Of a stretch of DNA of 64,000 nt, positions 43,813 through 52,166 are shown in pieces. The notes under the pieces are model-generated. The model saw nothing but the letters and a program-made list of their open reading frames with translations. It searched no databases and was not told where the DNA came from. The translations under genes were made by a program, and so were the position numbers. Location: assembly GCA_022786995.1 (NCBI GenBank), contig JALFUW010000018.1, positions 1 through 64,000 of the forward strand. The letters are read 5' to 3'. Numbering within the stretch: the stretch's first letter is position 1; each line of letters opens with the position of its first letter. This DNA comes from Clostridiales bacterium. GTDB lineage: Bacteria > Bacillota > Clostridia > Oscillospirales > Oscillospiraceae.

Positions 43813-45228
43813 ATGTATCTATACAATTCTCTGTCCCACAAGAAGGAACTGTTCGTTCCCAACCATCCCGAGCAGGTAAAAATGTACACCTGCGGACCCA
43901 CGGTGTATCACTATGCCCACATCGGCAACCTGCGCACCTACATCATGGAGGATGTGCTGGAGAAGGCCCTGCGTTATACCGGCTACAACGTCAAGCGTGT
44001 CATGAACATCACCGATGTAGGTCACCTTGCCTCCGATGCCGACACCGGCGAGGACAAGATGCTCAAGGGTGCCCGTCGGGAACACAAGACCGTCATGGAG
44101 ATCGCAAAATACTATACCGACGCGTTTTTCTCTGACTGCGACAAGCTGAACATCAAGCGGCCTGATGTGGTGGAGCCTGCCACCAACTGCATCGACGAGT
44201 ATATCCATATGGTACAGACCCTGCTGGACAAGGGCAAAGCCTATTTTGCCGGGGGCAACGTGTACTTTGACACCTCTACGCTGGATAAATACTACGTCTT
44301 CAACGACCACGACGAGGAAGATCTGGCGGTAGGCGTTCGTGAGGGCGTTGAAGAGGACGAAAACAAGAGAAATAAGAATGACTTTGTGCTCTGGTTTACC
44401 AAGTCAAAGTTTGAGGATCAGGCCCTGAAATGGGATTCTCCCTGGGGTGTGGGTTATCCGGGCTGGCACATCGAGTGCTCCTGCATTTCCATGAAGCACC
44501 TTGGCGATGATCTGGACATCCACTGCGGCGGCATCGACAACGCTTTCCCCCACCATACCAACGAAATCGCTCAGTCCGAAAGCTATCTGGGCCATAAGTG
44601 GTGCAATTACTGGTTCCATGTTCACCACCTGAATACCGACAACGGCAAAATGTCCAAGTCTAAGGGCGAGTTCCTGACGGTATCCCTGCTGGAGCAGAAG
44701 GGGTATGATCCCATGGCCTACCGCCTGTTCTGCCTGCAGAGCCACTACCGCCGCAATCTGGTGTTCTCCTGGGAGAATCTGGACAACGCCGTGGCTGCCT
44801 ATGAGAAGCTGGTTGCCAAGATCGCGACGCTTAAACAGGAGGGCGAAATCGATCAGGAGGCCTTTGAAAAGCTGAAGGAGCGGTTTGTGAACGCGCTGAA
44901 CGGCGATTTGAACACCTCCGTTGCTGTGACGGCTTTGTACGACGTGCTGAAGGCAAAGTGCAATGACGCAACCAAGCTGGCCTTGATCGCGGACTTCGAC
45001 CAGGTGTTGTCTCTGAATCTGCTGGCTGCTGCCGAGAAGCTCAACAAGGCAAAGGCCGAGGAGGAGGCCGCCAACGCCGATCCTGAGATCGACGCGCTGG
45101 TTGCTGCCCGGACGGAGGCCAAGAAGGCAAAGAATTTTGCGGAGGCAGACCGAATCCGCGATGAATTGAAGGCCCGGGGCATTGAGATCATCGATACACC
45201 TCAGGGCGCCAAGTGGAGAAAAGTATGA
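43813..45228 (+). CDS. cysS: Cysteine-tRNA ligase
   Basis: The 471-residue class I synthetase has the zinc ligand Cys in MYTCGPTVYHYAHIGNLRTY (with the HIGH motif HIGN), a second zinc site in the GWHIECSCIS and HHTNEIAQSE regions, and KMSKSKG. It charges tRNA(Cys). ATG 43813 follows AGGAGG. Its stop overlaps the polA start, so cysS-polA-rimI-tsaD form one transcript controlled by the Cys T-box, an unusual way to place polA and tsaD. Confidence 0.98.
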   Translation: MYLYNSLSHKKELFVPNHPEQVKMYTCGPTVYHYAHIGNLRTYIMEDVLEKALRYTGYNVKRVMNITDVGHLASDADTGEDKMLKGARREHKTVMEIAKYYTDAFFSDCDKLNIKRPDVVEPATNCIDEYIHMVQTLLDKGKAYFAGGNVYFDTSTLDKYYVFNDHDEEDLAVGVREGVEEDENKRNKNDFVLWFTKSKFEDQALKWDSPWGVGYPGWHIECSCISMKHLGDDLDIHCGGIDNAFPHHTNEIAQSESYLGHKWCNYWFHVHHLNTDNGKMSKSKGEFLTVSLLEQKGYDPMAYRLFCLQSHYRRNLVFSWENLDNAVAAYEKLVAKIATLKQEGEIDQEAFEKLKERFVNALNGDLNTSVAVTALYDVLKAKCNDATKLALIADFDQVLSLNLLAAAEKLNKAKAEEEAANADPEIDALVAARTEAKKAKNFAEADRIRDELKARGIEIIDTPQGAKWRKV

Positions 45229-47753
45229 AGCTGCTGATCTTAGACGGCAACAGCGTCATTAACCGGGCCTATTTTGGTGTTCACCCTTTAACCACACGGG
45301 ACGGCCTCTACACCCACGCCATCTACGGCTTTCTGAATATTCTGGAGCGAATGGAAAAGGAGGAGCAGCCGGAAGCCATTGCCGTGGCCTTCGACCTCCA
45401 TGGCCCTACCTTCCGCCATCTGAAGTATGAAGGCTACAAAGCCAACCGTCACGGTATGCCCGAGGAACTGGCGCAGCAGATGCCGATTATGAAGGACGTT
45501 CTGCGGGCAATGAACATTCCCATCTATGAGTGTCAGGGCTGGGAAGCGGACGATGTCATTGGTACGGCAGCAAAGATTTGTTCCCAGCAGGGCTGGGAGT
45601 GCGTCATTGTCACCGGCGACCGGGACTCTTTGCAGCTGATCGACGAAAACGTCCATGTAAAGCTGGTGATCTCCAAGCCGGGGCAGACCACGGCAACCCT
45701 GTATACGGAAGCTGTTTTTCGTGAGGAATACGGCTTCGAGCCGAAGAAACTGATCGATTTGAAGGCCTTGATGGGGGATTCCTCCGACAATATTCCCGGT
45801 GTAGGCGGTGTCGGCCCCAAAACCGCGAAGGAATTGCTGGCGAAATTCGGCAGTTTGGACGGGGTGTACGACCATCTGGACGACCCGTCTATCCGCCCTA
45901 AGCTGCGGGAAAAGCTGGAAAAGGACAGGCAGCAGGCTTACCTTTCCTACGACCTGGCCACCATCCGTCCTGAAGCCCCGGTGGAATTTGCTCCCCAGGA
46001 TGCCATTGTCCAGCCCTATAACCGGCCGGAACTGTATAAGCTGTTTCAGAAGCTGGAATTTGTACGGCTCATTGACAAATACGGCCTGCGGGGTGCTGCC
46101 ATGGAAGCACCAAAGCAGGAGATATCCGTTTCCACTCTTCCACGGGTAGACGCTATGCCGGAGGGAATTACCCAGTGCGCGCTCTACCTTGCGGCGGATG
46201 GCAGCATGGGTATCGCATGGGAGGCTGGTGTATGTGCCTATACCCCCATGGAACTGACCATGCAGGGCCTTGACCTGCGGGAGAAATCCCTGATTCTCCA
46301 CGACAGCAAAAGTACCTTTCATCGGCTGGACGGGATGGGAATCACTGGTGGAACCTGCGTTTTTGATACAGCCCTTGCTGCCTACGACCTGAATCCCTCC
46401 CAGTCTGACTATCCCGTTTCCAAGCTGGCAACCAATTTCCTGGGAACCACGGTAGAAGACGGCGATGCCGCCGCCTGCGCGGAGGCAATCTGGCAGCTGC
46501 GCAGTGTCTTGGTCGGGGAATTGGAGAAAAACGGAATGACAGGGCTGTATCAGGACCTGGAGCTGCCCCTATGTAACGTGCTCTACCAGATGGAAAACCG
46601 GGGTATCCGCATTGACCGCAATCAGCTGGAACAGTTTGGCGCCATGCTGACGGAGCGGATTGATGCCTGTGAAAAGGTGATTTTTTCCTATTCCGCCGGA
46701 ACCTTCAACATCAACTCTCCCAAGCAGCTGGGGGAAGTCCTCTTTGATAAGCTTGGCCTTCCACCCTCCAAGAAAACCCAGAAAGGTTACTCCACCAACG
46801 CTGAGGTTCTGGAGAAACTGAAAAACAAGCACCCGATCATTCCGGCCATCATGGAATATCGGATGCTGACCAAGCTGAAATCCACCTACGCGGATGGTCT
46901 TCTCAAGGAAATCGGCGAGGATGGCCGGGTGCATACGACCTTCCAGAATCTGGTGACGGCCACCGGCCGGCTGTCTTCTACGGAGCCGAATTTGCAGAAT
47001 ATCCCGGTTCGCACCGATCTGGGTGCGGAGATCCGAAAAATGTTCGTTCCGAAACCGGGCTGCGTTCTGGTGGACGCGGATTACAGCCAGATCGAGCTGC
47101 GGGTGCTGGCGCATATCGCTGACGACAAAGCCATGCAGAAGGCATTCTGTGACCGGGTGGACATTCACACGGCAACGGCTTCTCAGGTCTTTGGCGTTCC
47201 TGTGGAGGAAGTGACGCCTTTGCAGCGCCGCCACGCCAAGGCGGTGAACTTCGGTATTGTCTATGGCATCAGTGAATTCTCTCTTGCTGAGGATATCGGC
47301 GTGACCCGCCACGAGGCAAGAGCGTATATTGACAATTACCTGGCTAATTACTCCGGCGTTCGGGCGTATATGAAGCAGGTGGTAGCAGATGCACGGGAAA
47401 CTGGATACACCCAAACCCTCTACGGCCGCCGGCGGTATGTGCCGGAGCTGAAAAGCAGCAATTTCAACGTCCGCAGCGCTGCGGAGCGGATCACGCTGAA
47501 TACGCCGATTCAGGGTACGGCGGCGGATATCATCAAGCTGGCCATGCTGCGGGTGGAAAACGCCCTGGCGGAGAATTACCCGGAGGCAAAGCTCCTTCTG
47601 CAGGTGCACGACGAACTAATCGTGGAGTGTCCAGAGAATCAGGCAGCTGAAGTAGCCGCTTTGATCAGTCGGGAGATGGAAGGCGTCGCCCAATTGAAGG
47701 TGCCCCTGACCGCGGAAGCCCACTATGGAAAGAGCTGGTACGAGGCAAAATGA
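45225..47753 (+). CDS. polA: DNA polymerase I
   Basis: The 842-residue enzyme has a 5' nuclease domain (about 1-290, LLILDGNSVINRAYFG, EADDVIGT, VTGDRDSLQL, GDSSDNIPGVGGVGPKTA), a shortened middle domain, and a family A polymerase domain (about 470-842) with motif A DADYSQIELR (near 618) and motif C VHDELI (near 793). The 3'-5' exonuclease region lacks the DXE motif and looks inactive, as in many Firmicutes. ATG 45225 is preferred over GTG 45213, which overlaps its ribosome site GGAGAA. It overlaps cysS by four bases and rimI by four. Confidence 0.98.
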   Translation: MKLLILDGNSVINRAYFGVHPLTTRDGLYTHAIYGFLNILERMEKEEQPEAIAVAFDLHGPTFRHLKYEGYKANRHGMPEELAQQMPIMKDVLRAMNIPIYECQGWEADDVIGTAAKICSQQGWECVIVTGDRDSLQLIDENVHVKLVISKPGQTTATLYTEAVFREEYGFEPKKLIDLKALMGDSSDNIPGVGGVGPKTAKELLAKFGSLDGVYDHLDDPSIRPKLREKLEKDRQQAYLSYDLATIRPEAPVEFAPQDAIVQPYNRPELYKLFQKLEFVRLIDKYGLRGAAMEAPKQEISVSTLPRVDAMPEGITQCALYLAADGSMGIAWEAGVCAYTPMELTMQGLDLREKSLILHDSKSTFHRLDGMGITGGTCVFDTALAAYDLNPSQSDYPVSKLATNFLGTTVEDGDAAACAEAIWQLRSVLVGELEKNGMTGLYQDLELPLCNVLYQMENRGIRIDRNQLEQFGAMLTERIDACEKVIFSYSAGTFNINSPKQLGEVLFDKLGLPPSKKTQKGYSTNAEVLEKLKNKHPIIPAIMEYRMLTKLKSTYADGLLKEIGEDGRVHTTFQNLVTATGRLSSTEPNLQNIPVRTDLGAEIRKMFVPKPGCVLVDADYSQIELRVLAHIADDKAMQKAFCDRVDIHTATASQVFGVPVEEVTPLQRRHAKAVNFGIVYGISEFSLAEDIGVTRHEARAYIDNYLANYSGVRAYMKQVVADARETGYTQTLYGRRRYVPELKSSNFNVRSAAERITLNTPIQGTAADIIKLAMLRVENALAENYPEAKLLLQVHDELIVECPENQAAEVAALISREMEGVAQLKVPLTAEAHYGKSWYEAK

Positions 47754-48190
47754 AAATCATCCCAATGAACAAAGACCATGTGGCGCAGGTGGCAGCGCTG
47801 GAAAGGCAATGCTTTGCAGACCCTTGGAGCGAAGGGAGCATTGCCTCGGAGCTTGACAATCCCTTGTCACTCTGGCTGGTTGCCGAACAAGACGGAGCTG
47901 TCTGTGGCTACGTCGGCTCTCAGACGGTGCTGGACGAGACGGACATGATGAACATTGCCGTGCACCCTGATTGCCGCCGGCAGGGAATTGCCGCCGCGCT
48001 GATCGATGAACTGATAGTGCGTCTGAAAGAGCGAGGAAGCCATATCCTCCGGCTGGAGGTTCGGCAGTCCAACGCACCAGCCATTGCGCTGTACGAAACC
48101 ATGGGATTTACGCAGCTCGGCCTTCGGAAGAACTATTACAGAAACCCAAAGGAAAACGCGCTGATTCTGGGAAAGGAGTGGAAAATTTGA
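47750..48190 (+). CDS. rimI: Ribosomal-protein-alanine N-acetyltransferase RimI
   Basis: The 146-residue GNAT protein has the RimI pattern: VAALERQCFADPWSEGSI, then NIAVHPDCRRQGIAAALIDELI (acetyl-CoA site), and SNAPAIALYETMGFTQLGLRKNYY. It acetylates the N-terminal Ala of ribosomal protein S18 in E. coli; other substrates are possible. It overlaps polA and tsaD by four bases each; rimI-tsaD adjacency is standard. TsaB, usually just before rimI, is absent from this site. Confidence 0.93.
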   Translation: MKIIPMNKDHVAQVAALERQCFADPWSEGSIASELDNPLSLWLVAEQDGAVCGYVGSQTVLDETDMMNIAVHPDCRRQGIAAALIDELIVRLKERGSHILRLEVRQSNAPAIALYETMGFTQLGLRKNYYRNPKENALILGKEWKI

Positions 48191-49203
48191 ACATTCTGGC
48201 AGTTGAATCCTCCTGTGACGAGACCGCCGTTGCAATCGTCCGGGACGGACGGCAGGTGCTGACGGACTGCATCGCCTCCCAGGTGGATCTGCACCGCATT
48301 TACGGCGGCGTGGTGCCGGAAATTGCCTCTCGGAAGCACATCGAGGCCATTTACGGACTTGCGGAGCAGGCGCTGGAAAACACCGGCTTGACCCGCCGGG
48401 ACATTGACGCGGTGGCTGTGACCTATGCCCCAGGCCTGATTGGTGCTGTGCTGGTGGGCGTGAATTTTGCCAAAGCGGCAGCGCTGGCTATGGGCAAGCC
48501 TCTGATTCCTGTGCATCACATTCGCGGTCACATTGCCGCCAACTATCTGGCGTACCCGGATTTGGAGCCACCCTTTCTGTGCCTTGTGGTATCCGGCGGA
48601 CACACCATGTTCATCGAAGTGAAGGACTACACCGAGATGCGGATTCTGGGCACCACCCTGGATGATGCGGCGGGGGAGAGCTTTGATAAAGTGGCCCGGG
48701 TTTTGGGAATGCCATATCCCGGCGGCGCGGCCCTTGATAAAGCCGCGAAGCTGGGCGACGAGACGAAATACGTCCTGCCCCGCAGTAAGCCCGGTGAAAA
48801 CCCCTATCATATGAGCTTTTCCGGCCTGAAAACCGCTGCTTTGAATCTGATTCACCATGCGCAGCAGGTGGGGGAAGCGTTGGATATTCCCAGTCTGTGC
48901 GCTTCCTTTTCTGCCGCCGTGTCGGATACCTTGATCCCCAGAGCGGTGATGGCGTTAAAAGAGACGGGCTATCGGAAAATCGCGGTTGCCGGCGGTGTCG
49001 CCGCCAATTCCCGGATTCGTGCCGATCTTCTGGCGGCAGCGAAGGAATTGGGTGCCCAGGTGTATATGCCGCCGCTGAGCCTGTGCGGTGACAATGGCGC
49101 CATGATCGGTGCCCAGGCATACTATGAATATCTCGCCGGCAATACGGCGGATATGAGCCTGAATGCCTACGCAACGAAGTCGATTCTGGGTGAGGCGTTA
49201 TGA
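48187..49203 (+). CDS. tsaD: tRNA threonylcarbamoyl transferase TsaD
   Basis: The 338-residue ASKHA-fold protein has ILAVESSCDETAVAI at the N-terminus, the metal-binding HHIRGH (near residue 111), and the nucleotide loop VVSGGHT. It makes N6-threonylcarbamoyladenosine at position 37 of tRNAs reading ANN codons, with TsaB and TsaE. TTG 48187 is chosen: AAAGGAG (48172-48178) lies at ideal spacing, whereas the alternative GTG 48178 overlaps that site. It ends the cysS operon. Confidence 0.97.
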   Translation: MNILAVESSCDETAVAIVRDGRQVLTDCIASQVDLHRIYGGVVPEIASRKHIEAIYGLAEQALENTGLTRRDIDAVAVTYAPGLIGAVLVGVNFAKAAALAMGKPLIPVHHIRGHIAANYLAYPDLEPPFLCLVVSGGHTMFIEVKDYTEMRILGTTLDDAAGESFDKVARVLGMPYPGGAALDKAAKLGDETKYVLPRSKPGENPYHMSFSGLKTAALNLIHHAQQVGEALDIPSLCASFSAAVSDTLIPRAVMALKETGYRKIAVAGGVAANSRIRADLLAAAKELGAQVYMPPLSLCGDNGAMIGAQAYYEYLAGNTADMSLNAYATKSILGEAL

Positions 49204-49211
49204 AGCAGTGA

Positions 49212-49238
49212 AAGAGAGGACGGAAAGTCCTCTCTTTT
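49212..49238. terminator. Shared terminator of tsaD and the dehydrogenase
   Basis: Arms AAGAGAGGAC and GTCCTCTCTT, loop GGAAA, T residues after it on the plus strand; the flanking genes are convergent. Confidence 0.85.
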
Positions 49239-49242
49239 GCGG

Positions 49243-50202
49243 TTACATGTTTACAACGTTTTGGGGCTTCCCATCAAGGAATGCCCGGATATTGTCCACC
49301 ACGGTATTCAGAAGCCGCTGGCGGCTCTCCACCGGCGCCCATGCCATGTGGGGCGTGATGATGCAGTTCTTGCAGCCAAGCAGGGGGCAGTCCTTGTCCA
49401 TCGGCTCGTGGCACACCACATCCACTGCCGCGGAGCGCAGTTTTCCACTGGTAAGGGCGTCGGCCAGTGCCTGCTCGTCCACCAACGGGCCCCGAGCGGT
49501 ATTGATGAGCATGGCCCCATCCTTCATTTTCGCAATGGCGTCTGCGTTGATGATTTTTTCTGTTTCCGGGAACAGGGGACAGTGCAGGGACACGATATCG
49601 GAGCTGGCAAGCAATGTATCCAAATCCACATACTCGGCGATCTGGCGGCCCTCCTCGCTCTGAGAGCGGTTGTAGGCGATGACGTGCATGCCGAAGGCTT
49701 TTGCCAGTCTGCCGACAGCCTTGCCAATGCTGCCGAAACCGATGATACCGAGGGTCTTTCCCGCCAGCTCTGTCTGAGGGGTCAGCCAATAGGTGAAGCA
49801 GCTGGCATTTACCCATCCGCCTTTCTGGACATGGTGGTTATGCAGCCCAACCCGGTGACAAAGCTCCAGAATCAGGGCCATGGTATACTGGGCCACGGCG
49901 GCAGTGCCATAGGTTGGAACATTGGTGACCGGGATACCCCGTCTGGCACAGGCATCGCAATCGATCACATTGTAGCCGGTAGCCTGCACACAGATCAGGC
50001 GAATGCTTGGACAGGCGGCCAGCAGGCTTTCTGTGATGCGCACTTTATTTACCAGCACGATTTCGCTGTCGCCGATGCGTTCTATTGCTTCCGCTTCAGA
50101 ATCGGTGCGGTCATAGACGGTCAGTTCACCGAATTGGCGCAGGCATTCGTAGGACAGGTCGCCGGGGTTTAGGGCTCTGCCGTCAAGAATCACGATTTTC
50201 AT
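49243..50202 (-). CDS. D-2-hydroxyacid dehydrogenase (NAD)
   Basis: The 319-residue protein has the NAD-binding motif LGIIGFGSIGKAVGRLAKAFG (about 148-168) and the catalytic set of the family: Arg in NTARGPLVD (about 235), the downstream Glu, and His in ITPHMAW (about 286). The ATACGYNVID-like VQATGYNVID and Ala/Trp pattern after His resemble glycerate dehydrogenase (HprA). The substrate remains uncertain. ATG 50202 follows AAGGAGG. Confidence 0.93.
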   Translation of the reverse strand: MKIVILDGRALNPGDLSYECLRQFGELTVYDRTDSEAEAIERIGDSEIVLVNKVRITESLLAACPSIRLICVQATGYNVIDCDACARRGIPVTNVPTYGTAAVAQYTMALILELCHRVGLHNHHVQKGGWVNASCFTYWLTPQTELAGKTLGIIGFGSIGKAVGRLAKAFGMHVIAYNRSQSEEGRQIAEYVDLDTLLASSDIVSLHCPLFPETEKIINADAIAKMKDGAMLINTARGPLVDEQALADALTSGKLRSAAVDVVCHEPMDKDCPLLGCKNCIITPHMAWAPVESRQRLLNTVVDNIRAFLDGKPQNVVNM

Positions 50203-50212
50203 AAAAACCTCC

Positions 50213-50241
50213 TTGAAATGGGAATTCATTTTTGGTAGGAT
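50213..50241 (+). promoter_or_regulatory. Promoter of the RluA-type gene
   Basis: TTGAAA (50213-50218) and TAGGAT (50236-50241), 17-base spacer. Confidence 0.6.
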
Positions 50242-50261
50242 AGGGAAAAGGGGAGATGAAA

Positions 50262-50918
50262 ATGGAGCTTCTGTATGTGGACGAGTCAGTGGTTGTGTGC
50301 ATAAAACCCGCCCGGGTATTGTCCACAGATGAACCCGGCGGGCTGCCGGAGCTGGTGCGACTGGCTTTGGGAGACCCAAAGGCAGATATCCGCACAGTAC
50401 ACCGGCTGGATCGGGTTGTCAGCGGGGTGATGGTGCTGGCGCGCTCTGCCGCCGCCGCTTCCGAGTTGTCCCGGCAGGTGCGGGAAGACGAATTTCAGAA
50501 GGAATACCTTGCCGTTCTTCACGGAACGCCCGCAGCCAGCGAAGGCACGTTAACCGATCTGCTGTACCGGGACAAGGCCCGGCGCATGACCATGGTATCC
50601 CCGGAACCGGGGAAGGGCGTTCAGGAAGCGGTACTCGACTATCGGACGATGGAAAGCCGTGAAGGTCTGAGCCTGGCAGCGGTACGGCTGCACACCGGCA
50701 GAACCCATCAGATTCGGGTGCAGTTTGCCAGCCGAGGTCTGCCGCTGGTAGGGGAGCGGAAATACGCGACCCTGAATGACCCCTGTGAAATTGCGCTATG
50801 GTCTTACAAAATAGGTTTCGTTCACCCACTGACGGGAAAAAGGATGGAATTCTCAAAGCAGCCCCCCTGTAAATACCCGTGGACGCTGTTTCATCCCGAC
50901 CTTGAGTATACCACATAA
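50262..50918 (+). CDS. RluA family pseudouridine synthase
   Basis: The 218-residue protein lacks an S4 domain and has the catalytic HRLDR motif (about residue 48-52) and LHTGRTHQIRVQFASRGLPLVGE, diagnostic of RluA-type synthases. It isomerises uridine in rRNA or tRNA; the target site is unknown. ATG 50262 is preferred to ATG 50256, which sits directly on the AGGGGAG ribosome site. A stretch near 150-185 is shorter than in RluD. A Cys-rich gene follows. Confidence 0.92.
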   Translation: MELLYVDESVVVCIKPARVLSTDEPGGLPELVRLALGDPKADIRTVHRLDRVVSGVMVLARSAAAASELSRQVREDEFQKEYLAVLHGTPAASEGTLTDLLYRDKARRMTMVSPEPGKGVQEAVLDYRTMESREGLSLAAVRLHTGRTHQIRVQFASRGLPLVGERKYATLNDPCEIALWSYKIGFVHPLTGKRMEFSKQPPCKYPWTLFHPDLEYTT

Positions 50919-50951
50919 TTTCTTTCCATGCAAATACCGGGAGGACAAATC

Positions 50952-51209
50952 ATGCCAAATTATGACTTTTTCCAGCATCGGCAGTGTGAGTATTTCCCCT
51001 GCCACGAAGGCGCCGATCCGAAAACATTCAGCTGCCTGTTTTGTTATTGTCCGCTGTACTGTCTGGGAGATCAGTGCGGCGGAAACTTCCAATACACCGA
51101 TGCCGGCATCAAGGATTGCCAGCACTGCCTTCGTCCGCACAGACGAGAGAATTATGAGGGAATCTGCAAGCAAATGGAACAGGTGCTGGAACTGGTGAAA
51201 AAGCCTTGA
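50952..51209 (+). CDS. Cysteine-rich small domain protein
   Basis: The 85-residue protein has eleven Cys residues in a pattern such as CEYFPCHEG, CLFCYCPLYCLGDQCGG and CQHCLRPH, matching the cysteine-rich small domain family (Cys_rich_small). It probably binds zinc or an Fe-S cluster. Homologues are sometimes found near cobalamin genes or fused to other domains; none are here. ATG 50952 follows GGGAGG at good spacing, and an upstream in-frame ATG overlaps the previous intergenic region. Confidence 0.9.
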   Translation: MPNYDFFQHRQCEYFPCHEGADPKTFSCLFCYCPLYCLGDQCGGNFQYTDAGIKDCQHCLRPHRRENYEGICKQMEQVLELVKKP

Positions 51210-51234
51210 TTTTTTGGCAGGGAACTGCTATAAT
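51206..51234 (+). promoter_or_regulatory. Promoter of tRNA-Ser
   Basis: TTGATT (51206-51211) and TATAAT (51229-51234), 17-base spacer, 11 bases before the tRNA 5' end. Confidence 0.85.
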
Positions 51235-51244
51235 AGCACGAAAT

Positions 51245-51335
51245 GGAGATGTACCCAAGTGGCTGAAGGGTGCGGATTCGAAATCCGCTAGGCGCCGCAA
51301 GGCGTGCGGGGGTTCAAATCCCTCCATCTCCGCCA
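51245..51335 (+). tRNA. tRNA-Ser (anticodon CGA)
   Basis: A 91-base class II tRNA. The acceptor stem pairs GGAGATG with CATCTCC, the anticodon stem GCGGA/TCCGC encloses loop TTCGAAA with anticodon CGA, a long variable arm (GGCGCCGCAAGGCGTGC) follows, and the T arm reads GGGGGTTCAAATCCCTC. CCA is encoded. It reads UCG codons. Confidence 0.97.
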
Positions 51336-51339
51336 AAAA

Positions 51340-51363
51340 ACACCGCCGTTTAGCGGGGTGTTC
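51340..51363 (+). terminator. Terminator after tRNA-Ser
   Basis: Imperfect hairpin ACACCGCC-GTTTA-GCGGGGTGT with an A-run before and TT after it. Confidence 0.6.
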
Positions 51364-51375
51364 ATAAGACAGTAA

Positions 51376-51622
51376 AATATGCAAAAGGCGTGACGAAAGT
51401 GGTCACGCCTTTTGCCATAAGGGGATAGCCGCTTTCGCGGCGCAAGGGATACAGTCCCATGTTCTGAACATAGTGACGCAAAGCGCCCCGGACATTCAGG
51501 TGTCTGAGGTGTTCGGTCTCGCACACTGAGCCGCAACGAGGCGTTTCGGAGGCCAACCGCCGCATTGCGGCGGCTCTTAGGCCAGAAATGAGCGCACATA
51601 CGGGGGTAACCCGTATGTGCGC
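51376..51622. other. Hairpin-rich non-coding element
   Basis: About 250 bases between tRNA-Ser and the sigma-factor gene without a credible gene. It holds at least four strong inverted repeats: a perfect 14-base stem (51381-51394 with 51402-51415), GCCGC/GCGGC (51428-51441), a 7-base GC stem (51557-51573) and a 13-base stem (51592-51604 with 51610-51622). It could be a structured RNA or a dispersed intergenic repeat. Frames across it on the minus strand look like tRNA antisense and spurious translation. Confidence 0.55.
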
Positions 51623-51655
51623 CATTCTTTGATTTCAAAGGAGTATTTCTTTCTT

Positions 51656-51684
51656 TGTAACGAAATGCTATTTCTCGAGTCATA
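51656..51684 (+). promoter_or_regulatory. Possible ECF-type autoregulatory promoter
   Basis: TGTAAC (51656-51661) followed after 17 bases by GTCATA (51679-51684), resembling the TGWAAC...CGTC/A class of promoters used by ECF sigma factors. The GTG start follows 20 bases later. Confidence 0.4.
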
Positions 51685-51704
51685 TAGGTAAAGGGGGTGA
51701 AATA

Positions 51705-52166
51705 GTGGAAGATTATCAGGAGATATATTCTCTTTATTTTCAGGATGTCTATAGATACATATTAGCCTTGAGTCGGGATCCAAGCCTTGCCGAAGAAATC
51801 ACGCAAGAAGCATTCTTCAAAGCATTGAAATCACTGGATTCTTTTCAAGGACAGTGCAAGCTTTATGTTTGGCTTTGCCAAATTGCAAAAAACACTTACC
51901 TATCCTACCGTAAAAAACATAAGGAGCCGGAGAAAGAGGAAACGCTCACTAGTTCTTTAGAGGAAATGATGCTGGATAAAGAATCCGCTTTTCTGATTCA
52001 CCAGGCGCTTCATAACCTACCAGAACCTTATAAAGAGGTGTTTTCACTACGAGTACTCGGAGAATTATCCTTCCGACAGATCGGTTTGTTATTTGGAAAA
52101 ACAGAAAATTGGGCACGGGTGACTTATCATCGTGCAAGGTTGACAATTAAGGAGGAACTCAAATGA
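51705..52166 (+). CDS. ECF-family RNA polymerase sigma factor
   Basis: The 153-residue protein has sigma region 2 (about 5-68: YFQDVYRYILALSRDPSLAEEITQEAFFKAL) and region 4 (about 95-150: LPEPYKEVFSLRVLGELSFRQIGLLFG with the helix-turn-helix). The GTG start follows AAAGGGGGTG. It overlaps the next gene, which encodes a zinc-finger membrane protein that looks like its anti-sigma factor. Codon use is clearly more A+T-rich than the surrounding genes, suggesting later acquisition. The signal and regulon are unknown. Confidence 0.93.
   Translation: MEDYQEIYSLYFQDVYRYILALSRDPSLAEEITQEAFFKALKSLDSFQGQCKLYVWLCQIAKNTYLSYRKKHKEPEKEETLTSSLEEMMLDKESAFLIHQALHNLPEPYKEVFSLRVLGELSFRQIGLLFGKTENWARVTYHRARLTIKEELK

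Noticed and set aside
51109..51683. Minus-strand frames across tRNA-Ser encoding stretches such as MEGFEPPHALRRL
   Set aside because: These are antisense translations of the tRNA gene and the adjacent hairpin region; no ribosome site or family.
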